Source: Mesostigma viride (Eukaryota; Streptophyta; Mesostigmatophyceae; Mesostigmatales; Mesostigmataceae). From it: a DNA stretch of 64,000 nucleotides. The DNA lies in contig RPFO01000175.1 of assembly GCA_009746045.1 (NCBI GenBank), forward strand, positions 1,247,001 to 1,311,000. The letters run 5' to 3'. Of this stretch, positions 21,940 through 34,510 are shown piece by piece. The notes below the pieces were generated by a model. The model had not been told where the DNA came from. It saw only the letters and a program-made list of their open reading frames with translations, and made no database searches. The translations under genes were made by a program, and so were the position numbers. Each line of letters begins with the position of its first letter. Position 1 is the first letter of the stretch.

Positions 21940-22721
21940 AGGTGCTATCGTGCGGGACGGTTATAATTATATTATCACGAAGGCTGACCTTGTTCATTGG
22001 ATCTCTTATCTTGTTGATAACACCTTCATTTGTTTTGCGGGCAATGTATACCAACAAGCTATCGGCATCCCTATGGGCACTAACTGTGCCGGGCTCCTTG
22101 CAAACCTCTATCTATACACTTATGAGCTTGCATTCATGGAGAATCTCATTGCCTCAAACGATGATGTTCTCATCATGCAGGCGTTTTATCCATACATGTC
22201 GATACATTGATGATGTCATCGCTTTCGACAACCCTGATTTCGCAACCCATTTGTATATCACCGCTGGTCTGCCTGGCATCTACCCGCAAGCGTCCCTCAC
22301 ATTAAAGCTCACGTCGGAGGATACTCATTGCAATTACCTCGATCTTAACATTACCCATAATAACAAGAAGGGCTGGCGTACGGCTGTCTATGATAAGCGC
22401 AAGGATCCTAAATACCAGCAAAGTCCTTTTATTCGTTACCCCGATATTCACAGTCTCCTTTCCCACACAGCAAAATATGGTGTTGTTCTTTCTCAGTTAC
22501 ATCGTTTTCCCCGTCTTTGTTCTTATCGTGTTGATTTCATCACGACTCTTGTTGAACTCTCGCAGCGTTTATTGGTCAAAGCCTATGACCGAGACATTAT
22601 GCTCCGTCAAGTCCGATGTTTTTTGCAACGTCACCCACATCTGTTCGGTGCTGCCCCTTGGCACAAGCTCTACAAACAGGTCGTGGACCGGCTGGATCGC
22701 ATAGTATCTCCGAACATCTGA
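21940..22721 (+). pseudogene. reverse transcriptase (Penelope-like or related), frameshifted
   Basis: The RT palm is split over two frames. The first (to about 22195) has YQQAIGIPMGTNCAGLLANL and YTYELAFME. The second (from about 22190) has CRYIDDVIAF with the catalytic aspartates, then NYLDLNIT, TAVYDKRKDP and the FPRLCSYR-type thumb region. The Q-x-x-GIPMGTNCA plus RYIDDV plus YLDL set is known from a family of RTs common in animals and also reported from algae. I place it near Penelope-like RTs from memory and with moderate doubt. No GIY-YIG endonuclease was seen. Confidence 0.6.
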
Positions 22722-23208
22722 ACCCTGTGATGCCAGATCTCCTTTGCGGCCGTTCCGAGCTTGGTGCCCACTGGATTTGTTGTCCACATCGTCGCGTCGC
22801 TGCAGCAGCACGATGTTTTCTGGCATCCGCGGGCTTTTGGTTCCCGCTGCACATTTGAAAGTGATGTCCTCCGGCTTTTTGCCTTTACACCGTGTGCAGT
22901 TCTTGGACGTTTGGAATCATGGCATGGCTAACGTGATGACTGACTAGCTACCTTTTCAGTGGTTTTCCATTTGCGGGTATTTCCTCGTAAATGGTGGGAG
23001 AGCGATCGCAGCAATGGTGCTCACCACTAGACACTCCCGGCCAGCTACCTAGGCTCGAAACACACGCCCTGATCAAGCATGCTGTTTCCGGCCCCACCGT
23101 CTAGGTCATCTAGTCGCTCTACACGTAAGCCAGCCATAATTTCAATGCACAAGGATACACATTTCCATCACCATTCATCTTCATCATCCTGAACGACTCG
23201 AACACGCA

Positions 23209-23287
23209 GACAAGATAACGGCAGGCTCGAGCTACCATGGTCCGGATTCTCCCGATTTCTGGCCTGCGCTGGTTGTCTCCTTGATAT
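23209..23287 (-). repeat. 79-bp inverted repeat, right arm
   Basis: This is the reverse complement of 21760-21838. Its end (TTTCTGGCCTGCGCTGGTTG) also appears near 18100-18130. Confidence 0.9.
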
Positions 23288-24840
23288 ATTGGTGGCAGCC
23301 CCTGTCACCCGCCCTGATCACTCGCACCATGGCTGATGTGCATGTTATTCCGCCTGCCGGCTGCCGCACCCTGGCCGACTTTGTACGTCGCGACCGATGC
23401 GGTCTAGATCCCTTCTGGTGGGCCGGCAGCGATGTTTATGCGTGTTGCATAGTTTTTTTATGTAGTTAGTTGTACCTTGTGCAGCTGGCGTAATCCTTCC
23501 ATGCCCGTGTCAGATTACTATTATTTTCTTTAGGGTTCTTCTTCTTTTCGGGCTTTTCCTCATGTTGCATGCATGCCAATCTCACCTCCGTAATTTATCA
23601 TTCTCAATGAATATTAAATTAAATTAAATTATATATAATAATAAATTAAATTATATATAATATGACTCCGTTGGGAGATCATGTAGCACATATTCCCTTG
23701 CTCGATGGATGGGGGTGGGCAGAGCCGCGAAACCAAACTAGTTAATCTAACTCTAAGCTAATCTAATCTAGAAAACCCTACCTATGCTACTCAGCAAAGC
23801 GCCCCTGCCGCTTGGGGGGGGGGGGGGCGGGCTTGCCCACAGTTACGCGGGCGTACGAGCCTGGACAATGGTCTTCCACCTCTTCTTGTCCTGCATAGCA
23901 GTCCAAGCAAGATCGAGAGAGGGAGTGAATGTGATGTTAAAACTGGGCTGGGACCACTAGGTCGGCCAGCAACTGCTGTGGGTAGGTCGTGGCATGTTTG
24001 CCTACCTTCTTAGGTATGTCCTTGGGGCCAGGCCAGGCCAGGATATGCCATCCTGGCTGGCCAAGCCGCAGGGGGGCGGCCAGACCCGCGAGGTCGGTGT
24101 CTACCTGGACATCTGGTGCGAGCAAGATGTCCTACGAATGCTATCCGGCGTACGCTGGCCAATCTCATCCGAAATGCAATGAATATATTCTTATTTGGCA
24201 CGCCGCAAAGGTGAAAACCATTTGCGTTCAGTGCCGGTCCGCGGAAAACGCGATCTGCAAATGAATCCAGGCCGGAATCGAACTGGGGACCTCTCGCACC
24301 AACTTTTGCTGACTATAGGACGGACCTCTCCTGATCCTAAGGCATCGCCAACTGACACCTACAGTCCAACCGCAAAAGTTCTCCTTTCCGGGGCCGGAGC
24401 ACGATGCAAGCCTTTCGGATTTGGTACTAGATAAAACATTCGAGATCTGTGTGTGTAGGAGTACTACACACGTGTCCACTCAATGAATATATAGACACAT
24501 TTGTATTCAAAATGGCCAGGCGCTGCATGCCTATAACCAAAGCAAGAGACGGCCGGCCGCTGATGGGCACCGCCATAGTTACGTAACTTTTAAGCTAGAA
24601 CGTACTTGTGCATGTTGTACATAGCAGTACAAGTTTGTAAACTGTGTGCCATTGCATGTGCGCAGAGGCCGGCATGCGCGCCACGCGAACATACTGTGCT
24701 AATATCTCGTTATCATGACACACATGCAGTTAAAATTCAAGTTGACAAAGATTGCAAGCTGCATGCATCATAGTGCCGCATCGTAGTCCGGGACCTGCGC
24801 AACCGCATGCGCTAGCTGCGGCCGACACAATTTCCCCTGC
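23288..24840. other. no recognisable gene
   Basis: I see no gene here. The stretch holds an AATTAAATTATATATAATA repeat (about 23615-23660) and a G14 run (23814-23827). A tRNA B-box-like segment on the minus strand (24274-24284) lacks the rest of a cloverleaf. Confidence 0.5.
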
Positions 24841-25385
24841 AGCGTGGCAGCACGTACACCTTCCGTGTCATGCTGTACAAGGACAAGGGCTCGACGGCGG
24901 ATCCCAACAACGCGTCTGCATGCAGATAATTGCCGCCCCTCAACCTCTTCGTGCAACTGGTACTTGATCGCATATGAATCAATGCCCTCGACGCCCATCT
25001 CGGCGACAACCAGATGGGATGCCATCCATGCAGGTCGCAACACCGTCTTGGCAATCTTTGTGGATCAACAAATACTGGAGGAGATTGACGGAGCTTATGT
25101 ATGCAGACAACACCACCCTCAAAGTGCGGAAACCACACATGTCCAAGCATGGTTAGACAGCCTGGCGATGTCGAGGTCCGCATGGTGGGCCTGGAGATCA
25201 GCCAGGACAGTCGGGATGGCCGTCAGGCTCGTGGGCCCCCAGCCCATCGGACCAGTCTATCTCCTCAATGGCTCCACTGTCCGTCTTATCGGCAGCGGTT
25301 CAAGCTGCTGGGCAGCATCCTGCCTAGCAATGCCAATGACACCATGGCTAGAATAGGCCTCTCCTGGGCCACTCTACACAGGTAA
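24840..25385 (+). pseudogene. non-LTR (LINE) reverse transcriptase remnant
   Basis: Fragments of a LINE RT occur in shifting frames. LMYADNTTLKV is a decayed YADD box (about 25095). Further on, VYLLNGSTVRLI and, one frame over, FKLLGSILPSNANDTMARI match the segment after the palm (the usual pattern is N-G followed by FxYLGS). Several frame changes and stops make this a dead copy. Confidence 0.5.
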
Positions 25386-25681
25386 CCAAGCCCTGTGGCG
25401 CAAGCCACTCAGGGCCATCTCCATTAGCAGCACCTCCTTGACGTCCTCATCCTCTATGCTTTTGCAATCAGAGATGATACGTATTCACTCAAAAGTTTGT
25501 ACCCCGTGACTCTCCCAACAGAGGCGCATAAATGAACAAATGCATGAATGAATGTTTCTACGACTTCAAGTGGTTATGGAGGCCAGTCAGAATTTCATCT
25601 GTGAAGCAACAGCCTTGGCGCCTGGGACATTCTTCATGACCCAGACAACCCCTTGCAGCACACCCTGCCATTGCATGTGGC

Positions 25682-25707
25682 GGGGGGGGGGGGGGGGGGG
25701 GGGGGGG
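25682..25707 (+). repeat. G26 homopolymer
   Basis: This is a run of 26 G on the plus strand. It is unusually long and could form G-quadruplexes; its true length is uncertain in any assembly. Confidence 0.9.
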
Positions 25708-26910
25708 CAGCGGCAGGGCACCGGTGCACCGCAGGCGAGCATCGATACGTATCAAGTTGCAATGCAAGCAGATACGCATGCAAGCACGTTGGCATTATGA
25801 CAACACAGGGACCTTACACCCCGGCAGGACAGGTACAAATATCTTCACATGGGAAATCACATTCGTAGTCTTCTAAGAAATGAATGTCAAGTGGAAAAAG
25901 AGTAGTGTTACTTCTGTGCGAGGGGGCACGGCGGCAGATTGGAAAGTTTTGTCTACGACGGAAAACCACCTCCTGATGCTACCAACCTACATGCACACAG
26001 ACGCTACAAAGTTCTAGCTGCGTGCCTGGCCCTTGAACACGTGCACACTGCCTGGGGAAAATTCAAACATTGAGCTGCAACCTGCAGCTGTGATTGCCAA
26101 CGTTAGGCTTGACAATCCAACCATCAGCGCCGACCGCCAGCTCCGACGATTAGCTGCGCTTGTGACCATCATCCATGACAGTCATGAACCGCGACTGCCA
26201 ATACTAAGAGCTAGGAATCACTGCGACCACCAACCATGACGTTACATGAGAATGATGAAATGAAACTATCACATGACTGCGTCACGTGGCTGCCCGTAAA
26301 GCAACCGTGCCGTGGGGGTACCCGACTCCCCGTAAAGGAATCGTCCACCCCTGACATTAGGGATCATCCACCCCTAACATGTATGATTGGCTGAGACCTG
26401 CAGGAGTGATAATCACATAGACTGTGTCACGTGGGTAGCAGTAGAGGAACCATCCACCCTTAACACACGATGAGAAGGAGGGAGGGTGCCACAGCTTCTC
26501 TCACTGCCAAGGGAGGGAGGGCCACTGCGAAATCTCTCAGCATCAGGCCAGCCTGTGGGTGAGTTACCAGATGACGTACGAGGCGGACCCAAAGCCGATG
26601 CTTAAGGCTAGGTGTTGCGGTCAAGCCACGGGTAACCTAACTTACTTCTGTGGGTATGTGGTTTGTCATTGTTTTCACTCTCATTGTTACTTGATTCATG
26701 GTTTACTGTCATTTTTTTTTCTTGTACTGGGTTTGTGGGTTGAGTACCTGGGTTGGTCAAGACATGGACTAACGCGCAGGTTAATATCCAAAGGCAGCTG
26801 AGCGATGGCTGGTAAGTACATAATAGAATAGCCATGACATAAATAGACAAACCACTATCCCAAACAAATTTAAATTTCCACCGCTGAACCAGTAAGCTTA
26901 ATCATTAGCT
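25708..26910. other. no recognisable gene
   Basis: I see no gene. Short direct repeats occur at 26270-26480 (gactgcgtcacgtgg / gactgtgtcacgtggg; catccacccctaacat). Confidence 0.45.
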
Positions 26911-26961
26911 TCAAGGATGTAGCTCACTGGCAGAAAATGTTTTCCACCATGTAAGGTGTTC
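26911..26961 (-). CDS. SnoaL/NTF2-like protein, exon 5 (last)
   Basis: Proposed final exon of the minus-strand SnoaL-like gene. After GTACGT at the end of exon 4 the next good acceptor is a TTGTTGCAG. Phase 0 then reads EHLTWWKTFSASELHP and a TGA (26911-26913). There is no family motif in this short tail, so it is the least certain exon. The full set of five exons would encode about 205 residues. Confidence 0.55.
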   Translation of the reverse strand, partial: EHLTWWKTFSASELHP

Positions 26962-27033
26962 CTGCAACAATGAGGCAAATTGGGCAGGCGGGCGGGCAGG
27001 CCAGTTCACTCATCATCGCTTGACACAACGTAC

Positions 27034-27085
27034 CATCACCCGGTCACCCAACTTGAAGGATGGCTCGGGGACGTCCCTCGCAAAT
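27034..27085 (-). CDS. SnoaL/NTF2-like protein, exon 4
   Basis: The 52 nt between CCACAG and GTACGT read FARDVPEPSFKLGDRVM after one base completing an Ile codon from exon 3. The pattern [FY]-A-R-D-x-x-E-P-x-x-K-x-G-D is the conserved C-terminal strand of plant and cyanobacterial NTF2/SnoaL-like proteins. Both splice sites and the phase (2 in, 0 out) agree with the neighbouring exons. Confidence 0.8.
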
Positions 27086-27604
27086 CTGTGGCCGTGGATG
27101 GCAGAGCACAAATTGAGTAACCGAATTGATTGAGCCATTAAGCCAATAGCACAGTACCGTGGCATTCGTCTTTCTGTTCCATAACCACGCCGCGATCACT
27201 TCATGACCACCTGCCAATGATAATTGTGGCACATTTCCATTGTCAGGGGAAGGCTAACTTGAAAGTCACTGTAGGAAGTCACTGTAGGAAGATCAATAGT
27301 AGCAAGAATCCATTGGCCACGCGGAGGAACTGTGAACCAACCCAGAGGCTTATATCCTCCCGGCTTGCACACAAGCCATCCACCCCCTCGCCCGCCTGCC
27401 CGCCCGCTCGCCCACACGCCCGCCCACCCACCCGCCCACCCGCCCACTCGCCCACCAATAACAGCTACTCATATGCCCTTGTCATGTTACCTACATAAGC
27501 AAGTTGTCCGCATCGCATCCATAGATGCATACCTCACCCACTCACCCACCCACCCACAATAGCTACTGCTGCTATCCGCAGCACGGCTTGTTCATGTCAC
27601 TTAC

Positions 27605-27677
27605 ATCAACAGGTTGTCTGCGTTGCAGCGATAGAAGCTAGCGCCGCGGCTAAAGGGGACCACGACACCGTCCACCT
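27605..27677 (-). CDS. SnoaL/NTF2-like protein, exon 3
   Basis: The 73 nt between a CACGCAG acceptor and a GTAAGT donor read VDGVVVPFSRGASFYRCNAD and then NLL. They begin with two bases that complete a Glu codon from exon 2 and end with two bases of an Ile codon. The PFSRGxSFYR core is the family hallmark (plant homologues have a PF-x-S-K/R-G-CSFY form). The phases fit exons 2 and 4 exactly. Confidence 0.85.
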
Positions 27678-28442
27678 CTGCGTGAGACAGGGAAAGGGGG
27701 TTTGGTTGGCAGCCGCGGTGTGAGGTTAAGAAAATATATAAGTAGCGTACCGTACTTTACTTAGTCTCTATGAGTAGCGTACTATACTTTACATAGTCTC
27801 CCTCTATATCTGTACTTTTGTGTATGGGGGGGTGATGATGACGTTTGTGGGTGGCCTCTTGGGTGGCTTCAAGTAAATGATTTCAGGTAAGCAGGCCTGT
27901 GTGCCTGCTGTGGACGTCCAAGAAGCAGCAGAAAAAATCAATAAAAGCCAATAATTATAATGACCCAATAAAAGCCAATAATTATGATGATGAAGGAAGC
28001 ACCAGGGGAAGTCAATAAGAAGGAAAGGTCAAGGTGGTAGGAAAGGTGGTGGGGAAGGGTTGTGGTGACAGCATAGAGGTAGATGGGTTCAAAAGCGTCA
28101 GCAGCAATAACGTCCAGAAGTGCCCATGGGGTCCCATCCATGTGCTACGGATCGCGTGGGCAACCCATTAAAGGGCGATGCGCACGTTGATGGGGGCCGT
28201 TCCATGCATGTGCTGGGGGCAATCCTGAGCTTGGGGCGATCCATTGCGGGGGCAAACAGCTCAAGGCCTTCGCATTAGCTAACAGGGGCAGTTAGTAGGT
28301 GCACCACCCAGAACCTGGCCAGAAGCACCAGCTGCGATATAAGATTATGCGGCACCGTGTAACTACAGCTGGAAATCCCCTCCATTCGCTATTTAAATAC
28401 TAAATGGAGACCACTCCTACAAAAATGAATGCATTGTCTTAC

Positions 28443-28560
28443 CTGCGTGCCAGATCATGCCGACCGCGCCACCGCTGCCAGCGTCTGACACGTCGTCAAT
28501 TACAAACTGGAGGTCATCTGGCAGGCCACCAAGCAGCTTCCCCAGATACTGCTGAATCGC
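28443..28560 (-). CDS. SnoaL/NTF2-like protein, exon 2
   Basis: The 118 nt between CAAAACAG and GTAAGA read AIQQYLGKLLGGLPDD, then LQFVIDDVSDAGSGGAVGMI, then WHA. This is the middle of the NTF2-like cone: helix, then the LQFVIDD strand, then the VGxxWH strand. Phase 0 in, phase 1 out. It joins exon 1 without a gap and continues the family alignment. Confidence 0.9.
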
Positions 28561-28837
28561 CTGTTTTGAGGGGGGCAGGCGGCGCGGAGGAGGACAGTCT
28601 CATAGCAAACCTGTCAGCATTGAAACGAAGTTGCCTGAGCATGCAAATACCAGCCTCTGCTGGTCGACAAGCCTAACCCAGAATTCCTATTCCCCTGTAA
28701 ACGCGAGCGATTGGGAGCAATATACCGATTTCTGGCGAATCCCATCAGCTGTGGGTAACTTGGATACTACATACACTTGTCCAAGGAGATAAAGCTGTCA
28801 TCAAACTGAAAGTCCGGGAAGTCGGGCAAGCTCGCAC

Positions 28838-29161
28838 CTGTTTTCCCATGAAGGGCGCGGAATATATCATATCCTCGAGTCTGCAGTCGTCAGCTAAGTA
28901 AGTCATCATGGTGTCCAAGTCTCTTCTGTTAACGGCTTCATAGCACAGCAGCACGGCGTCCCGTGCTGAAGCTGGTTTCAACTTGCTTCCATAGTTCCCA
29001 ACAAATTTCGTCGAAACGCAGCATGTTATTGGTCGTGCCTTGCCATAATCGTGCCGCGCAGCATGGACTCTACAGCCACAACGACTTGCTGCAAACCTAG
29101 CAAATTGCTTGCTTCGCTGGCATGGCAAGCTTAAAGCAGGAAAGGCAGCACAATGCGCCAT
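28838..29161 (-). CDS. SnoaL/NTF2-like protein, exon 1 (probable plastid transit peptide)
   Basis: The gene is complement of 28838-29161, 28443-28560, 27605-27677, 27034-27085 and 26911-26961. The start chosen is the ATG at 29161 (MAHCAAFPALSLPC). The first 60 or so residues are rich in Ala, Ser, Arg and Cys and poor in acids, like a chloroplast transit peptide. Then comes ARDAVLLCYEAVNRRDLDTM and LADDCRLEDMIYSAPFMGKQ, the start of a SnoaL/NTF2-like fold related to plastid NTF2-family proteins of plants. The exon ends CAG|GTGCGA, phase 0. The biochemical role of these proteins is not established; the fold binds small hydrophobic ligands or acts in complexes. The four introns are 277, 765, 519 and 72 bp. 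Confidence 0.88.
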
Positions 29162-29299
29162 CTTTTTCAATCCAGAAAGCAGAAACTTGACTTCAGTGAG
29201 CAACAAACTAATGCCAAACAGGATCGTGTTGATGAGCCATGGCTACCAGACCTGAACCCCCCCACGTGTCCTCTGTCCACTGCCTTCAACGAAGCAAGG

Positions 29300-30245
29300 G
29301 CAACCCTACACCGCCCGCATTGGTAGATTTAATTATAATTATTAATTATTTTAGTTCACCACCTGAAAGTGCTAAATAAAACAAACAATTTGTAAATAAT
29401 TAATTCACGAGTGTGCTCGTCTGTCTGTTTTCGGCCTGCCAAACAAACAAAGAAGTTGTAAATAAATATTATTTTCCTGTCACGTGTGCAGCTTTCTCGC
29501 TAACAAACAAAGAAATATTAAATCTCTGGCTGAAAAATGTGCTTTTCCTAGCCGTAAGAGCAGTGCACCCGGCTGGGTTACACCACCCGCATTGGAAGTT
29601 CTAACTAAATAATTAGCTTCTGGAAAATGTTCTGGCTGAAAACCATAAAAAAAACAAAAGAAAATTAATTAATTAACTCCGGGGGCTGAGGACTGGACTC
29701 AACAAACAAACAAACAAAATTAATTAATTAACTCATGTGGGCTCTGGGTATCACTGACCTCCACTGACTCTAGCCTATGGCCGCCGAAGGGGGGCCGCCG
29801 GGCCGGATTGCCGGCCGAATCGGGGACGGCGTGTACGATATCTACCAAACAAACAAAAGAAATTTATTAATTAAATAAGTACCCATGTGCCTTGAACGGC
29901 TGTAGGACAAACAAACAAACAAAAGGTTTTAATTAAATAATAAAAACCCGGGACTCTAACTGGCTCCCCAACAAACAATCCAGGGTTATTCGTAATGCAA
30001 ATACGGCAAAAATTGACCCATAATAACAAACTTCCAATGCGGAGGGTGTATACAGAACAAAGTCAACAAACAAAGAATTATTAAATTTCGCAGCCAGTTC
30101 AACGGTTGTTCGGTAACCAAACAAACAAACTAATAATTAATTAATTGGGCGGACACAGTAGCACTTTCAACCAATAAAACGCTAATGTCTAATTCCGAAG
30201 GGCCTTTTGGCTAAACTGAATTAAAACTACCAATGTATATATATA
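29300..30245. repeat. cluster of (A)AACAAACAAA / AATTAATTAA motifs with unique spacers
   Basis: Around eleven AT-rich motifs, each an AACAAACAAA run next to AATTAATTAA or TTAAATAA, are spaced about 45-145 bp apart with unique GC-richer sequence between them (for example near 29388, 29447, 29503, 29703, 29848, 29910, 30066 and 30120). Copies of ACACCGCCCGCATTGGTAG in both orientations lie at 29311, 29579, 30027 (inverted) and 31968 (inverted). No gene is seen. Confidence 0.5.
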
Positions 30246-31835
30246 AATAATAAAACGCTAGCCTCTCTTTCCACCCATGCGGCTAGTGGCACCTCGTGGC
30301 AACTGGGGGCGGGCATACTGGGCAGCACCCTTATTTCGTACAAAGGACTCCCATGGTACTGGCAGCGCATATGGACAGGTTACAATAAGCTCAAGCCGGG
30401 TCGCCTAGTCTTTCCTACTACTCGAGAGGAGGTGGCACGGCAGCCACTCTTTTTTAATGACTTAATCACAGACGCTACTAACAAGCCCCTCGGCACTCTC
30501 CACGGACACAACCCGTATGATGGCTTTCTGCGCGCGTCACCGCCGATTGTCAGGGTGCTGGACCTCTACCTGGGGCACGGCGCTACGTATCGACGGCTCA
30601 GCTACGACGAGGTCAGCACTTGGGTCTCCCACATGCCCTCCCTGCAAGCGTGGCAAACTCTTATAAGTGCGATACCAGCTGCGTGGCATGCATTGATGAC
30701 TGCCCCACGCAAGCCAATTATAACCGGCGACTGGGTTAGCTTCTACGCCGACGGAGTCACGCCTGCGTGCAAGGGTTTAGTCGTGACGGTTCTGCCACAT
30801 GAGGGGCTCCAACTACAACTGCTGGAAGCTATTTCTGGCCACAATGGGTGTCTGTATCAACTATCCACCTTATATGCGTACACGCCAGCTTCCCAGTGTC
30901 ACCGCATACGCGTAGTCCCATGGTCTGTGCCAAGATCTTGCATGATCCAGCCGGACCCATTATCCCCGGTTGAGAGCATTACATGGCTACACGTGGGCAA
31001 CACACGGCTCGATCTACTACATCTGGACCCGGTTGAATTTGGATGGGTCTTAACCAAGGGGGACATCAGAACCAGCAAATGTATCTTTGAGTACACCGCA
31101 GATTGGGGTTATGATATCTTGTTGCATACGTACCATCAGCCCCATCCGGGCCGAGCCCGCTGGGGAATACATTGGCCGGGCTACACTTGGGTTAAGATGA
31201 TTACCCTGGCGGTAGACCACCCTCTCGTGGACCGCAGGGCCACTGATGTACAACATCTTTTGATGCATAGGGCGATAGGGGTCTGCGCTACGCTCCACGA
31301 GCGTTTTGGTCATGATGCATCATGCCTGTGCACACACCCTAGTGAAACCATTGAGCACAGGTTTCTTTACTGTAATCTCCCTGGGGTTTGGACGTGGCTC
31401 ATTAACATCTGGGCCGCATGGACGGCATCGCCACCCACTCTCCCAATTAGCGTGCGTACCATCATTTTCGGTATTGCTGGCACACCAGGGACCGAGCTTT
31501 CAGTTTCCCAAGCAGAATGGATATGGCTACGCACTACTATGCTATACGCGATCTGGACCATACGCAACGAGACAGTCTTTAAGGTCCGCGAGGAGTATAC
31601 CCGCGGCGGCGTAGTCCGGCGCTTTATATACCTATGGAATGCGGCTATGCGCCGCTACTGGCTGTTAGCTCAGGAACAACACAGGGTGTGGGACCCAGGG
31701 CCCAATAACGACAAGCCCAGCCCGCTCGAGCTCTTTCATGATCTACTGGGCCGTAATCAGGTATTCACCAGTATGCCTCATGGCGACATTACTCAGGTCC
31801 AATGGCTTCCCTGGTCTAATAACGCGCCCCATTAG
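30245..31835 (+). pseudogene. LINE ORF2 C-terminal part with RT zinc-binding domain
   Basis: An open frame of about 530 codons runs from about 30245 to the stop at 31835, without a proper start, so it is a 5'-truncated LINE. Near residues 275-330 of the 30432 frame, LLMHRAIGVCATLHERFG, CLCTH and IEHRFLYCNLPGVWTW form the C-C-H-C zinc-binding domain that follows RT in plant-type LINEs. AIWTIRNETVF, further on, is the usual end motif. The long upstream part (RVLDLYLGHGATYRRLSYDE, GDWVSFYADGVTP) is between RT and the finger. There are no internal stops, so the fragment is fairly young. Confidence 0.7.
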
Positions 31836-31889
31836 CCTTTCACCTGTCACCGCCACACGTGTGTGTGCCCACCTTCATTAGGATTCGCT

Positions 31890-31959
31890 GATACTCATTT
31901 CCCCTCTCACCTCTTTGGTCCATAATTGGCTAATAAAATATACCCATTTCCCCGAAAAA
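31890..31959 (+). repeat. 70-bp perfect inverted repeat, left arm
   Basis: This is perfectly complementary to 32196-32265, with a 236-bp loop. It starts GATACTCATTTCCCC. Confidence 0.88.
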
Positions 31960-32195
31960 TTAAAACTACCAATGCGGGCGGTGTATTCCGCTCGTTTACT
32001 CTCCCAACGTTTTACGACCGTCAGATGGGCGCGTTATTAGACCACGAAAAAGAACAAAGAATAGGGCGCGTTATGTTTTTCCAGGTAAATAGGTGTACGT
32101 TTATTCCAAATATAGCCAGTAGGTAATCCCTGCTAAGCCTAGGGTATCAAGATGTCAGTGGCTAAAAATAGGGCGCGTTATTATTATTATTTTTT

Positions 32196-32265
32196 TTTTT
32201 CGGGGAAATGGGTATATTTTATTAGCCAATTATGGACCAAAGAGGTGAGAGGGGAAATGAGTATC
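32196..32265 (-). repeat. 70-bp perfect inverted repeat, right arm
   Basis: This pairs with 31890-31959. Copies of GGGCGCGTTAT lie inside and around (about 32025, 32062, 32170, 32280 and 32355). Confidence 0.88.
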
Positions 32266-32380
32266 GCGTTAGGGACTTAGGGCGCGTTATTTCCAGGTAA
32301 ATAGGTGTACGTTTATTCCAAATATAGCCAGTAGGTAATCCCTGCTAATCCGTTAGGGCGCGTTATTAGACCACGTGATC

Positions 32381-33894
<1,514 letters not shown>

Positions 33895-34023
33895 CCACGT
33901 GATCTTGGGCTGCCACGAAGAAGCCGAGTTGTGTTAGCCACTGACATCTTGATACCCTAGGCTTAGCAGGGATTAACTACTGGCTATATTTGGAATAAAC
34001 GTACACCTATTTACCTGGAAAAA

Positions 34024-34510
34024 GAAGCCGAGTTGTACGGTCTTTGATACCCTGGGAAAAGGCTTTCTGAAATTCAGAGCAACTGCGTACAGAGTTGCCA
34101 GCAGTTAGTTTTGGCGAATTAGTGGGACATTGCCGGCAGGCGTGAGGCGAGCCGGGCAGTCAGCAAGTCACAATCCAGGTCACAAATCCATTATGTAGCT
34201 GGTGCTGCACGCTAAATTATAACTTGCTTTACAGTTTACAATACACCTAAAAAGGCTTACAAGGATAAGGTTTGCGAATTCAAGTTCTTTGTTAATTGGT
34301 ACTTATGCCAGGCCTATGCCGTTATACTTCGCTGTTTCCGACGAGGAGAGCAATATCTTGAGGCCGCTTTTTCACAGTGTTTGCCTTGGGAAACCTGGCG
34401 AGAGCTGACTTGTAAACGCTGTCCAGTTGTAGGGCATGTGCGTCCCCTAGGCATCAACTGAGCAGCCATAACTAGTCCTCTTTTTCTTGGTATACAGCGG
34501 GCTTTAAGAT
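34024..34510 (+). other. no coding feature; upstream region of the MtnA-like gene
   Basis: This is unique sequence of mixed composition before the ATG at 34511. It probably contains the promoter and 5' leader, but I see no clear TATA box at a convincing distance. Confidence 0.35.

Larger units (their letters stand above)
21760..23287 (+). mobile_element. Penelope-type element candidate bounded by 79-bp inverted repeats
   Basis: The 79 bp at 21760-21838 recur as a perfect reverse complement at 23209-23287, enclosing a 1.5-kb block that holds an RT reading frame. Penelope-like elements can have inverted as well as direct terminal repeats, which would fit. A terminal inverted repeat of some other origin is equally possible. 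The RT is frameshifted, so this copy is not intact. Confidence 0.5.

Noticed and set aside
24255-24345. tRNA gene on the minus strand
   Set aside because: A B-box-like AGTTCGATTCC is present, but the T-arm does not pair well, no matching 5' acceptor strand is found and the anticodon arm is not convincing. At most it is a tRNA-derived remnant.
28745-28837. Direct continuation of SnoaL exon 1 (ASLPDFPDFQFDDSF)
   Set aside because: It looks like the family, but it is out of frame and lacks most of the block that exon 2 (28443-28560) supplies in full. It lies in intron 1.
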